Assembly (NCBI RefSeq): GCF_008642375.1
Contig: NZ_CP029194.1
Location: forward strand, 3,410,001 to 3,474,000
Reading direction: 5' to 3'
Length of the DNA: 64,000 nucleotides
Source of the DNA: Streptomyces venezuelae
Lineage (GTDB): Bacteria; Actinomycetota; Actinomycetes; Streptomycetales; Streptomycetaceae
Part shown: positions 44,883-54,645 of the stretch, piece after piece
How the letters are laid out: every line of letters starts with the position of its first letter
How positions within the stretch are numbered: the stretch's first letter is position 1
Position numbers and translations under genes: made by a program
The notes under the pieces: model-generated
Told to the model about the DNA's origin: nothing
The model's database searches: none
What the model saw: only the letters and a program-made list of their open reading frames with translations

Positions 44883-44894
44883 CGGAGACAGCGC

Positions 44895-44926
44895 GAAGGG
44901 GCCCCGCACCACCCGGTGCGGGGCCC
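44895..44926. terminator. Bidirectional terminator
   Basis: Perfect 14-bp stem AGGGGCCCCGCACC / GGTGCGGGGCCCCT with a 4-nt loop (44909-44912), between the membrane protein gene and guaB3. Confidence 0.9.
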
Positions 44927-44946
44927 CTCCTTGTGCGTACGGCGGG

Positions 44947-46071
44947 TCAGCGCTTGTGCTGGGCGTCCGCGACCGTGACCTCGACGCGCTGGAACTCCTT
45001 GAGCTCCGTGTAGCCCGTCGTGGCCATCGCCCGGCGCAGGGCGCCGAAGAAGTTCATCGAGCCGTCCGGGATGTGCGACGGGCCCGCGAGGATCTCCTCG
45101 GTGGTGCCGACGATGCCCAGGTCGACCAGCTTGCCGCGCGGCACGTCCTCGTGGACGGCCTCCATGCCCCAGTGGTGGCCCTTGCCGGGCGCGTCCGTGG
45201 CGCGGGCCAGCGGGGAGCCCATCATGACGGCGTCGGCGCCGCAGGCGATCGCCTTCGGCAGGTCGCCGGACCAGCCGACACCGCCGTCGGCGATGACGTG
45301 CACGTACCGGCCGCCGGACTCGTCCATGTAGTCGCGGCGGGCCGCGGCCACGTCGGCGACCGCGGTCGCCATCGGGACCTGGATGCCCAGCACGTTGCGC
45401 GTGGTGTGCGCCGCGCCGCCGCCGAAGCCGACGAGGACACCCGCCGCGCCGGTGCGCATCAGGTGCAGGGCCGCGGTGTACGTGGCGCAGCCGCCGACGA
45501 TGACCGGGACGTCGAGCTCGTAGATGAACTGCTTCAGGTTCAGCGGCTCGGACGCGCCCGAGACATGCTCGGCGGAGACCGTCGTGCCGCGGATGACGAA
45601 GATGTCCACGCCGGCGTCGACGACGGCCTTGGAGAACTGCGCGGTGCGCTGCGGGGAGAGCGCGGCGGCGGTCACGACACCGGAGTCACGCACCTCCTTG
45701 ATGCGCTGCCCGATCAGCTCCTCCTTGATGGGGGCGGAGTAGATCTCCTGCAGACGGCGGGTCGCGGTGGCCTCGTCCAGCTCCGCGATCTCGTCGAGCA
45801 GCGGCTGCGGGTCCTCGTACCGGGTCCAGAGACCCTCGAGGTTCAGGACGCCGAGGCCGCCCAGCTCGCCGATGCGGATGGCGGTCTGCGGCGACACGAC
45901 CGAGTCCATGGGAGCGGCCAGGAACGGCAGCTCGAAGCGGTAGGCGTCGATCTGCCAGGCGATCGAGACCTCCTTCGGGTCCCGGGTGCGCCGGCTCGGG
46001 ACGACGGCGATGTCGTCGAACGCGTACGCCCTGCGGCCGCGCTTGCCGCGCCCGATCTCGATCTCAGTCAC
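44947..46071 (-). CDS. guaB3: GuaB3-type IMP dehydrogenase paralogue
   Basis: 374 residues, without the CBS pair that guaB has. It is a TIM barrel: FLAAPMDSVVSP, DIFVIRGTTVSAEHVSG, VIVGGCATYTAALHLMRTGAAGVLVGFGGG and HVIADGGVGWSGDLPKAIACGADAVMMGSPLA. Where canonical IMPDH has the catalytic Cys in a GxxCTTR loop, this has GGGAAHTTR, with His222 at the Cys position. So it may not oxidise IMP by the normal covalent route. It follows guaB by 106 nt, with a terminator between them. Confidence 0.9.
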   Translation of the reverse strand: MTEIEIGRGKRGRRAYAFDDIAVVPSRRTRDPKEVSIAWQIDAYRFELPFLAAPMDSVVSPQTAIRIGELGGLGVLNLEGLWTRYEDPQPLLDEIAELDEATATRRLQEIYSAPIKEELIGQRIKEVRDSGVVTAAALSPQRTAQFSKAVVDAGVDIFVIRGTTVSAEHVSGASEPLNLKQFIYELDVPVIVGGCATYTAALHLMRTGAAGVLVGFGGGAAHTTRNVLGIQVPMATAVADVAAARRDYMDESGGRYVHVIADGGVGWSGDLPKAIACGADAVMMGSPLARATDAPGKGHHWGMEAVHEDVPRGKLVDLGIVGTTEEILAGPSHIPDGSMNFFGALRRAMATTGYTELKEFQRVEVTVADAQHKR

Positions 46072-46122
46072 GATGTGTGGCCTTTCCCTCTACGTCTGCG
46101 CCTACCAGTATCCCCGACACAA

Positions 46123-46166
46123 GCGTGGGGGGCGGCTCCGGCCACATGCCGGAACCGCCCCCACGC
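46123..46166 (-). terminator. Terminator of guaB
   Basis: GCGTGGGGG(G)CGGCTCCGG and CCGGAACCGCCCCCACGC arms around a 7-nt loop, about 12 bp past the guaB stop. guaB3 starts beyond it, which argues for separate or attenuated expression. Confidence 0.8.
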
Positions 46167-46177
46167 GTCGCGCTGTG

Positions 46178-47722
<1,545 letters not shown>

Positions 47723-47820
47723 CTAACGGGCTGGAGCCGTGTCTCATTCCACGATCAAGATCAGCCGCAAGCTTTGGACGTTCACACGTGTACGAAAGGG
47801 CCAACAGACCCCGACGAGGC

Positions 47821-48513
47821 TTACTGCTCGGCCAGCGCGCGAAGCCGGCTGAGCGCGCGGTGCTGTGCGACGCGGACGGCCCCCGGGGACATGCCGAGCA
47901 TCTGCCCGGTCTCCTCGGCGGTCAGCCCGACGGCGACCCGCAGCACGAGCAGCTCGCGCTGGTTCTCCGGGAGGTTGGCGAGCAGCTTCTTGGCCCACTC
48001 GGCGTCGTCGCTGAGCAGCGCGCGCTCCTCGGGACCGAGGGAGTCGTCTGGCCGCTCCGGCATCTCGTCGGACGGCACGGCCGTGGACCCCGGGTGCCGC
48101 ATGGCGGCCCGCTGCAGGTCGGCGACCTTGTGTCCGGCGATGGCGAAGACGAAGGCCTCGAAGGGCCTGCCCGTGTCCTTGTAGCGCGGCAGGGCCATCA
48201 GGACGGCGACGCAGACCTCCTGGGCCAGGTCCTCCACGAAGTGGCGGGCGTCCCCCGGCAGCCGGTTCAGGCGCGCGCGGCAGTACCGCAGGGCGAGCGG
48301 GTGCACCCGCGCCAACAGGTCGTGCGTGGCCTGGGCGTCGCCCTCGACCGCGCGGAGTACGAGCGCGCCGATCTCCCCCTGCCCGGCAGGCATGGGGGAA
48401 CCCACGGTCTCGTCGTCGCGCATCGCTCCATGGTGCCCCGACGCTTCTGCGTTCGCGGCACCGCGTCCGTAGTTGTGCACCGAAGCGTTATGAGCAGGTG
48501 CGCCGGTACTCAT
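47821..48513 (-). CDS. shbA: ECF sigma factor, SigD/ShbA type
   Basis: 230 residues from the ATG at 48511-48513, which has GGGAGGGGAGGG ahead of it; a longer frame from GTG at 48562-48564 has no ribosome site. Region 2 is [28 protein letters not shown] with region 2.4-like [18 protein letters not shown]; region 4 is [41 protein letters not shown]. The place between guaB and bldM/whiD matches mycobacterial sigD next to guaB2 and whiB3. In Streptomyces griseus the ECF factor ShbA from this family drives hrdB; the symbol is given on synteny and type, not by identity. No anti-sigma gene is adjacent. Confidence 0.7.
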   Translation of the reverse strand: MSTGAPAHNASVHNYGRGAANAEASGHHGAMRDDETVGSPMPAGQGEIGALVLRAVEGDAQATHDLLARVHPLALRYCRARLNRLPGDARHFVEDLAQEVCVAVLMALPRYKDTGRPFEAFVFAIAGHKVADLQRAAMRHPGSTAVPSDEMPERPDDSLGPEERALLSDDAEWAKKLLANLPENQRELLVLRVAVGLTAEETGQMLGMSPGAVRVAQHRALSRLRALAEQ

Positions 48514-48666
48514 CTCCCGCGCCCTCCCCTCCCGCTCGACCGACTCGTCCCCGAGGAACTCCACATCTCAAGGATGCGGCATTCCGCGGGGAAGTGACAC
48601 AAGCCCACCCCGTCCACCCCGCGACGGGCGCGGACGAGGACGGGGATACGGCCGGTGACCTGCGAC

Positions 48667-49278
48667 TCAGCGCACCAGGCCCCAGCGGAAACCCAGCGCG
48701 ACCGCGTGCGCCCGGTCCGAGGCGCCCAGCTTCTTGAAGAGGCGCCTGGCGTGCGTCTTGACCGTGTCCTCGGAGAGGAAGAGCTCGCGCCCGATCTCCG
48801 CGTTGGACCGGCCGTGGCTCATGCCTTCGAGGACCTGGATCTCGCGCGCGGTGAGCGTGGGCGCGGCGCCCATCTCGGCCGAACGGAGCCGGCGCGGGGC
48901 GAGCCGCCAGGTCGGGTCGGCGAGCGCCTGGGTGACGGTGGCCCGCAGTTCGGCGCGCGAGGCGTCCTTGTGCAGATAGCCACGGGCACCCGCGGCGACC
49001 GCGAGGGCGACGCCGTCGAGGTCCTCCGCGACCGTGAGCATGATGATCCGGGCGCCGGGGTCCGCGGAGAGCAGCCTGCGGACGGTCTCCACGCCACCCA
49101 GACCGGGCATGCGTACGTCCATCAGAATCAGGTCCGAGCGGTCCGCGCCCCAGCGGCGGAGGACTTCCTCGCCGTTGGCCGCGGTGGTCACACGCTCGAC
49201 GCCGGGCACGGTCGCGACCGCGCGGCGGAGCGCCTCTCGAGCAAGCGGGGAGTCATCGCAGACGAGGACGGATGTCAT
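48667..49278 (-). CDS. bldM: Developmental response regulator BldM
   Basis: 203 residues starting MTSVLVCDDSPLAREALRR. It has a receiver domain (DD at 8-9, Asp54 in LILMDVRMPG, GARGYLHKD) and a LuxR HTH LTAREIQVLEGMSHGRSNAEIGRELFLSEDTVKTHARRLFKKLG. In Streptomyces, BldM is required for aerial hyphae and later forms heterodimers with WhiI. It is an orphan regulator whose phosphorylation is dispensable. The ORF start is the ATG at 49276-49278. A perfect sigma-BldN promoter lies 135-160 bp upstream. Confidence 0.97.
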   Translation of the reverse strand: MTSVLVCDDSPLAREALRRAVATVPGVERVTTAANGEEVLRRWGADRSDLILMDVRMPGLGGVETVRRLLSADPGARIIMLTVAEDLDGVALAVAAGARGYLHKDASRAELRATVTQALADPTWRLAPRRLRSAEMGAAPTLTAREIQVLEGMSHGRSNAEIGRELFLSEDTVKTHARRLFKKLGASDRAHAVALGFRWGLVR

Positions 49279-49712
49279 GACTGACCTCCGTGGCTCTCGC
49301 AGCTGTTGCGCGTCACCTTGAGCCTCCAGGGCTGGTACGTAATCGTCACCTGTGCGATTGACGCTCTCGGACACCTGCCCGATCGCTTGTTCCTTCAACC
49401 GCCTCCGCACACTCAACGACGGTCACTCGAAAGAGTTACGGGTCGGACGGCAGCCTTCGGCACTCTACGTGAGGAGCCGTAAGCGGAGGAGAGCGACGCG
49501 GCCTATCTGCCCATCATCGAAAGCTATGCCCCATTTAGCGGGTTTTCTTCCCTTTTCGCAGTGTCTGTGGCTAGATTCGCAATGAGTCATATTTACATCT
49601 ACTTCGACAGTAGTTGTACTAGCCCGACCCGCGGGGCCCAGGAGAGCCCCGGACGATCAGCCATCCACCCGCCCACCTATCCGTTCGACACGGTTTCAAG
49701 GGGACTAGCGCA
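49279..49712. other. Divergent bldM-whiD regulatory region
   Basis: 434 bp with no gene. The bldM side has the sigma-BldN promoter (49413-49440) and a ~135-nt leader. The whiD side is unusually AT-rich for this genome around 49565-49620 (CATATTTACATC). Both genes are developmental and likely carry several regulator sites here; only the BldN promoter is certain enough to list. Confidence 0.7.
49413..49440 (-). promoter_or_regulatory. Sigma-BldN promoter of bldM
   Basis: Minus-strand CGTAAC - 16 nt - CGTTGA is a perfect match to the sigma-BldN -35/-10 elements, in the place where bldM is known to be transcribed by sigma-BldN. Confidence 0.88.
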
Positions 49713-50096
49713 ATGGCAGATTTCTCCCGCCTTCCCGGACCCAACGCCGATCTGTGGGACTGGCAACTCCTCGCGGCCTGCCGCGGGGTGGACAGCTCCC
49801 TGTTCTTCCACCCCGAGGGAGAGCGCGGCGCGGCACGGAGTGCGCGCGAGAACTCGGCGAAAGAGGTCTGCATGCGGTGCCCGGTACGCGCGGAGTGCGC
49901 GGCACACGCACTCGCCGTGCGGGAGCCCTACGGCGTATGGGGCGGCCTCACCGAGGACGAACGCGAAGAGCTCATGGGACGCGCCCGGAACCGCCTGATC
50001 GCGGCGGCGCCGACGCCCGCGCCCGTCACCACCGTGACACCCATGACGTCCATGACGACACCTGATGTGAAGGAACGTTTCTTCAGCGAGCGTTGA
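49713..50096 (+). CDS. whiD: WhiB-like developmental regulator WhiD
   Basis: 127 residues with start ATG behind AAGGGGA. The four iron-sulfur Cys are C23, C53, C56 and C62 (CMRCPVRAEC), followed by GVWGG and a basic C-terminus. WhiD binds a 4Fe-4S cluster, partners with the principal sigma factor and is needed for spore maturation. The C-terminal tail is longer than in S. coelicolor WhiD by an Ala/Pro/Thr/Met-rich stretch of ~20 residues. Confidence 0.96.
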   Translation: MADFSRLPGPNADLWDWQLLAACRGVDSSLFFHPEGERGAARSARENSAKEVCMRCPVRAECAAHALAVREPYGVWGGLTEDEREELMGRARNRLIAAAPTPAPVTTVTPMTSMTTPDVKERFFSER

Positions 50097-50125
50097 GCCA
50101 GCGACGGAACAACGGACGACCGCGC

Positions 50126-50161
50126 CCACGCGCGCGTCGCGCGGTACCTACGCGCGCGTGG
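50126..50161. terminator. Hairpin between whiD and the LysR gene
   Basis: CCACGCGCGCG / CGCGCGCGTGG perfect 11-bp arms with a 14-nt loop. The right arm overlaps the LysR coding end, so it can serve whiD and perhaps both convergent genes. Confidence 0.65.
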
Positions 50162-51053
50162 CGGCGCGGGTCAGCTCGGTGAGCGTGGCCGCGACGGCCG
50201 GGACCTGGGCCAGGTCCGGCAGGGTCAGGGCCACGATCTCCCGCTCCACGGCGGGCTCCACGGTCACGGTCCGCGCCCCCTTGGGGCGTACGGACTCGAT
50301 GGCGAGCTCGGGCAGGACGGCGACGCCGAGACCCGCGCCGACCAGGCCCACCACGGCCGGGTAGTCGTCGGTGGCGAAGTCGATGCGCGGGGTGAAGCCC
50401 GCCTCCTCGCACACGTCCACGAGCTGGCGACGGCAGCGCGGGCAGCCCGCGATCCAGGACTCCTCCGCGAGCTCGGCGATGCCGACCGAGCCGGCCTCGG
50501 CGAGCCGGTGCCCCTCGGGCACGAGGCCCACGAGCCGGTCCGCGAGCAGCGGACGGACGACGAGGTCGTCCCATTCGGCCTGCCCCGCCCCGTACCGGAA
50601 GGCGAGGGCCACGTCGCAATCGCCCTCCCTGAGCATCTCGATCGAGCGCGGGGGCTCCGCCTCGACGAGGGAGACCCGGGTGCCGGGGTGCGCGGCGCGC
50701 AGGGCGGCGAGCGCGGTGGGGACGAGGGTGGAGCTGCCGCTGGGGAACGAGACCAGGCGGACGCGGCCCGCCCGGAGTCCGGCGATGGCGGCGACCTCCT
50801 CCTCGGCGGCCGTGAGCCCCGCGAGGATGCCGGAGGCGTGGCGCACCAGGACCTCGCCGGCCTGGGTGAGGCGCATCTCGCGGCCCGTACGGATCAGCAG
50901 CGGGGTGCCGGCGGAGCTTTCGAGCGCCTTCATCTGCTGACTGACGGCGGGCTGGGTGCAGCCGAGTTCGCGCGCGGCGGCCGAGAAGGAGCCGGTGGCG
51001 GCGACGGCGCGCAGGACGCGGAGATGGCGTGCCTCGATCATACGGTCAAGCAT
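50148..51053 (-). CDS. LysR-family transcriptional regulator
   Basis: 301 residues from ATG at 51051-51053 (MLDRMIEARHLRVLRAV); a start 12 nt later gives 297. N-terminal winged HTH: SFSAAARELGCTQPAVSQQMKALE. C-terminal periplasmic-binding-type inducer domain with VRLVSFPSGSSTLVPTALAALR. A Cys pair in GCPRCRRQ near residue 205 is uncommon and may respond to redox. No ribosome site is seen. It diverges from the MOSC gene, and a 6-bp-arm inverted repeat in between is the likely operator. Confidence 0.9.
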   Translation of the reverse strand: MLDRMIEARHLRVLRAVAATGSFSAAARELGCTQPAVSQQMKALESSAGTPLLIRTGREMRLTQAGEVLVRHASGILAGLTAAEEEVAAIAGLRAGRVRLVSFPSGSSTLVPTALAALRAAHPGTRVSLVEAEPPRSIEMLREGDCDVALAFRYGAGQAEWDDLVVRPLLADRLVGLVPEGHRLAEAGSVGIAELAEESWIAGCPRCRRQLVDVCEEAGFTPRIDFATDDYPAVVGLVGAGLGVAVLPELAIESVRPKGARTVTVEPAVEREIVALTLPDLAQVPAVAATLTELTRAATRA

Positions 51054-51068
51054 AAGGGAGTCTTGGAA

Positions 51069-51092
51069 GAAGCGGCGAATGCATAGCGCTTC
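51069..51092. promoter_or_regulatory. Inverted repeat, LysR operator candidate
   Basis: GAAGCG - 12 nt - CGCTTC, with ATGCAT in the middle, about 16 bp upstream of the LysR start and within the divergent promoter. Confidence 0.5.
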
Positions 51093-51113
51093 CTTTGAGG
51101 GGGTGTCCCCGGG

Positions 51114-51178
51114 AGGTGCCCGCTCAAGGTGCCTGCCCGAGGTGCCTGTCCAAGGTGCCTGCATAGGGTGCCCGTATG
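51114..51178 (+). repeat. Five 13-bp tandem repeats directly before the MOSC start codon
   Basis: Units AGGTGCCCGCTCA, AGGTGCCTGCCCG, AGGTGCCTGTCCA, AGGTGCCTGCATA and GGGTGCCCGTATG run without gaps; the last contains the ATG. The 13-bp period is not a codon multiple. Each AGGTG could mimic a Shine-Dalgarno core. Confidence 0.85.
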
Positions 51179-51856
51179 ACCTTGTTGAGCGTGAATGCGG
51201 GCCGGGCCCGGCCGGCGGAGTACACCGAGTCCGCGTCGAAGAAGACGGCCATCGACAAGCGGCCCGTCGACGGGCCCGTACGGATCGAGGCTCCGGGGGC
51301 GCCGGGTGTCGGGGGCAGCGGGGTGGCCGGGGACGAGGTCTGCGACCTGCGGTTCCACGGGGGAAACGACCGGGCCGCGTACGCCTTCGCCCGTGAGGAC
51401 CTGGACCTGTGGGAGCGGGAGCTGGGACGTGAGCTGGCCAACGGCTCCTTCGGCGAGAACCTCACGACGCTCGGCCTCGACGTGAACGGGGCCCTGATCG
51501 GGGAGCGGTGGCGGATCGGCGAGGAGGTCGTCCTGGAGGTGACCGGCGGGCGCATCCCGTGCCGGACGTTCGCGGGCTTCCTGGAGGAGAAGGGCTGGGT
51601 GAAGCGGTTCACGCAGTCGGCGGCCGGACCCGGCGCGCTGCTGCGGGTGATCGTGCCGGGCGAGGTGCGGGCGGGCGACCCGATCACGGTCGTGCACCGG
51701 CCGGACCACGAGGTCACCGTCGCGCTGCTGCACCGCGCGGCGACCGCCGAACGCACGCTGCTGCCCGGCACCTTGGCCGCCGCGGAGTGGATGGAGTCGG
51801 GGCTGCTCGCACTCGCGCGCCAGTACGCGGAGAAGTACGGCCGGGCGGGGCACTAA
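51176..51856 (+). CDS. MOSC domain protein
   Basis: 226 residues. It has a MOSC (molybdenum cofactor sulfurase C-terminal) fold: GDEVCDLRFHGGNDRAAYAFAREDLDLWE, NLTTLGLDVNGALIGERWRIG, and the conserved Cys in TGGRIPCRTFAGFL, proposed to bind sulfur or persulfide. It is similar to YiiM, which detoxifies N-hydroxylated bases with molybdenum cofactor. The C-terminal ~60 residues form a helical extension. An SDR gene follows after 9 nt in the same operon. Confidence 0.88.
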   Translation: MTLLSVNAGRARPAEYTESASKKTAIDKRPVDGPVRIEAPGAPGVGGSGVAGDEVCDLRFHGGNDRAAYAFAREDLDLWERELGRELANGSFGENLTTLGLDVNGALIGERWRIGEEVVLEVTGGRIPCRTFAGFLEEKGWVKRFTQSAAGPGALLRVIVPGEVRAGDPITVVHRPDHEVTVALLHRAATAERTLLPGTLAAAEWMESGLLALARQYAEKYGRAGH

Positions 51857-51865
51857 CGTGCCGGT

Positions 51866-52639
51866 ATGACGACTGCACTGATTACGGGCGCCACCGCGGG
51901 CATCGGTGCCGCCTTCGCACGGAGGCTGGCGGCGGACGGTCACGACGTGGTGCTGGTGGCCCGGGACGTGAAGCGGCTCCGGGAGCAGGCCACCGAACTC
52001 CACGACCGGCACGGCGTGGAGGCCGAGGTCCTCGCGGCGGACCTGTCCGAGGAGAAGGGCATCGCGGCCGTCGAGGCGCGGCTCTCGGACCCGAGGCAGC
52101 CGGTCGACGTACTCGTGAACAACGCCGGCTTCGGCAACAAGGGCCGGTTCCTGGAAGTCTCCATGGCCGACGAGTTGAAGATGCTGACGGTGCACTGCGA
52201 GGCGGTGCTGCGGCTGACCTCGGCCGCGGCCGGCTCGATGAAGGAGCGCGGCCGCGGCGCGGTGGTGAACGTCGCCTCGGTGGCGGCCTTCGTGCCCCGT
52301 GGGACCTACGGGGCGTCGAAGGCCTGGGTCGTGCAGTTCACCCAGGGCGCGGCGCGGGACCTCGCGGGCAGCGGGGTGCGGCTGATGGCGCTCTGCCCCG
52401 GCTTCGTGCGGACGGAGTTCCACGAGCGGGCCGGGATGGGGACGGACAACATCCCGGGATGGATGTGGCTCGACGCGGACAAGCTGGTGACGGCGGCGCT
52501 CGGGGACCTGGAGCGGGGGAAGACGCTGTCGATCCCCGACCCCCGCTACAAGGCCCTGATGGGTGTGGTGAAGCTGGCGCCGCGCGGCCTGCTCGGCGGT
52601 GTCTCCTCCAAGGCGGGCCGCAAGTACGGACCGAAGTAG
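51866..52639 (+). CDS. Short-chain dehydrogenase/reductase
   Basis: 257 residues. Motifs: TGATAGIG (NAD(P) binding), NNAGFG, catalytic Ser in NVASVAAFVP and YGASK (Tyr and Lys). It is a classical SDR, possibly acting on a short-chain alcohol or ketone. It ends 14 nt before the convergent DUF2264 gene with no visible terminator. Confidence 0.9.
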   Translation: MTTALITGATAGIGAAFARRLAADGHDVVLVARDVKRLREQATELHDRHGVEAEVLAADLSEEKGIAAVEARLSDPRQPVDVLVNNAGFGNKGRFLEVSMADELKMLTVHCEAVLRLTSAAAGSMKERGRGAVVNVASVAAFVPRGTYGASKAWVVQFTQGAARDLAGSGVRLMALCPGFVRTEFHERAGMGTDNIPGWMWLDADKLVTAALGDLERGKTLSIPDPRYKALMGVVKLAPRGLLGGVSSKAGRKYGPK

Positions 52640-52652
52640 CGCCCGTATCCGC

Positions 52653-54467
52653 TTAGTTCAGGGCATCGAGGTCCAGTCGTGCGGTGGTGCCGTTCTGCCA
52701 CGTCACGTGGAGGGTGTGGCCGGCGACCCGGACGTCCGCGAGCGTGGATACGGGGGCGGGGGCGGGTTCGGCGGTGAGCGAGGCGAGGGCGACGAAGAGG
52801 GTGGCCGGGCCGGTCGTCGCGCCATGGAGGGTCAGGGTGCGGGTCCCGGGACCCTGGAGGGTTTCCCCGGTGGGGAGTTCGCCGGCCGGCGTGTTCTCCG
52901 GGTAGCCGTGGACCGGGTGGAGTTCGGCGCGCGGGCCTTCCGGAGTCGTGGCCCAGCCCGTCTGCCGTACGGGGGTCCCCTCCGGGGCGCCGAGCACGAG
53001 GTGGGCGCGGACCTCGGCGCGGCCGTGGGCGAGGGTCGCCGAGAGGATCCGGATGCCGGGGCGGGGGGCGTGCAGGGAGGCCGCCCAGTTCTCGCCCGTG
53101 CCCGCCGGCGCGGCGGGGCCGCGTGTGGTGGCCCGGCCGTCCGCCGTGAGCAGGGCGAAGTGGTTGTCGGCTGAGGCCGGGGCGGTGCTGGGGCCGGTGC
53201 GGGTGGAGTAGGCGTGGCGGGCGTAGCCGGGGTCGTCCTCTTCGCCCGGTGCGCTGTGGACGTGGTTGCTGCCGTGGTTGTGGAGGCGCACGAGCCCGTC
53301 GGCGGCGGTCGTCTGGACGAGCAGCCCGGCGGGGGCGAAGGGGCGGACGGTGTCGGTCCGTTCGGCGGGGAGGGGTTCCTCGGGGTCGGTCCAGGCGGGG
53401 TGGTCCGCGGGCAGGAGGAGGCCGAGGAAGCCCTTGGACGCCCAGTAGGGGGAGCCGGGGCCCGAGTAGTCCTGGACGAGGGGCGGGTAGGGGCCGTGCC
53501 AGCCGAGGGTGAGGAGTCCGTTCGCGTCGGTGGCGCCGCGGTCGAGGAAGTGGCGCAGGGTGCCGGAGGCGAGGCGGCGGGTGGCACCGGGGGTGAGCGG
53601 CGTGTGGCCGGTGAGGGTGCCGAGCCAGGGGGCGGCTGCCGCGGCGAAGCGGTAGATCAGGGAGCGCCCGTACGGGAGAGGGGCGCCGTTCGCGTCGAAG
53701 AGATGGACGTGGTCGTCGAGGTGGCGGCGCAGGCGGGGGCCGTAGCGGTCGAGGAGGGTCCGGTCGCCGGCGAGGTGGGCGTGGAGGACGGGGTAGAAGT
53801 GGAGGGCCCAGGCGTTGTAGTGGTCGAAGGCGCGGTTGTCGCCGTCGCTGTACCAGCCGTCGCCGAGGTACCAGTCCTCGATGCGGGCGAGGGAGCGGTC
53901 GACGGTGGCGGCGGCCCGGTCGGTCTCGATGCCGGTGTCCTGGAGGAAGCCGGCGACGGTGAGGCCGAAGAGCCACCAGTTGTTGTCGACGGGGGACGGC
54001 CGGAGGGCGGGGCGGAGCCAGTCGACGACGCGTCCGCGGGTGCGGTCGTCGAGGCGGTCCCAGAGCCAGGGGCGGGTGAGGCGGAGGCCGAGGGCGACCG
54101 AGGCGGCCTCGACGACCGCCTGGCGGGTCCCGGTGGTGAGGGGCCAGGAGTCGGGGTCGTCGGTGCCGGGCTCCGCCGTCCCCGCCGCGAGGCCTTCGGC
54201 GTACCGGGCGAGGTGGCCGTGGAGGTCCTCCCCCTGGCTTCCCGCGACGCGGAGGGCTGCGAGGAGGAAGGTGCGGGCCCAGCCCTCCAGGCCGTCGGAG
54301 CGGGCGCCGGACCAGCTGGGGCGGGGTCCGGGGAGGTCGATCAGGGCGCCGCGGGGGGAGGCGTACGGGCGGACGGCCCCGAGGAGGCGGTCGGCCGTGG
54401 TCTCCCAGTGGGCACGGGTCCAGCCGGTGTACGAGCTGAGCTCACGGTTCTCGGGCGGCGTGGGCAT
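52653..54467 (-). CDS. DUF2264 family protein
   Basis: 604 residues starting MPTPPENRELSSYTGWTRAHWE. Residues up to ~390 are helical (NNWWLFGLTVAGFLQDTG, DGWYSDGDNRAFDHYNAWALHFYP), in the manner of an alpha/alpha toroid. The C-terminal half is beta-rich. DUF2264 proteins occur in oligosaccharide- and uronate-related clusters and may be glycosidases or lyases, but this is not established. It diverges from the DeoR/LacI regulator, with two operator-like sites in the shared promoter. Confidence 0.85.
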   Translation of the reverse strand: MPTPPENRELSSYTGWTRAHWETTADRLLGAVRPYASPRGALIDLPGPRPSWSGARSDGLEGWARTFLLAALRVAGSQGEDLHGHLARYAEGLAAGTAEPGTDDPDSWPLTTGTRQAVVEAASVALGLRLTRPWLWDRLDDRTRGRVVDWLRPALRPSPVDNNWWLFGLTVAGFLQDTGIETDRAAATVDRSLARIEDWYLGDGWYSDGDNRAFDHYNAWALHFYPVLHAHLAGDRTLLDRYGPRLRRHLDDHVHLFDANGAPLPYGRSLIYRFAAAAAPWLGTLTGHTPLTPGATRRLASGTLRHFLDRGATDANGLLTLGWHGPYPPLVQDYSGPGSPYWASKGFLGLLLPADHPAWTDPEEPLPAERTDTVRPFAPAGLLVQTTAADGLVRLHNHGSNHVHSAPGEEDDPGYARHAYSTRTGPSTAPASADNHFALLTADGRATTRGPAAPAGTGENWAASLHAPRPGIRILSATLAHGRAEVRAHLVLGAPEGTPVRQTGWATTPEGPRAELHPVHGYPENTPAGELPTGETLQGPGTRTLTLHGATTGPATLFVALASLTAEPAPAPVSTLADVRVAGHTLHVTWQNGTTARLDLDALN

Positions 54468-54524
54468 GATGCTCCCTGAGGGCTCCCTGGGTGACGTCTG
54501 CGTCGCCGGGAATCCTGAACAGGC

Positions 54525-54583
54525 TTCGATCGAACGTCAAGAGAATCGGAGCGAATGATCGAAACTCCTACCGTTCGATCATT
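54525..54583. promoter_or_regulatory. Operators of the DUF2264/ABC carbohydrate locus
   Basis: TTCGATCGAA palindrome (54525-54534) and AATGATCGAA - 10 nt - TTCGATCATT (54554-54563, 54574-54583), a perfect 10-bp-arm inverted repeat. They share the TTCGATC element and sit in the 178-bp divergent promoter. Confidence 0.75.
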
Positions 54584-54645
54584 TCTGGACTAGAGTCGAG
54601 AGAACCGGTCCAGGGACCATCACCACCGCGAGGGGGAACCGCACC

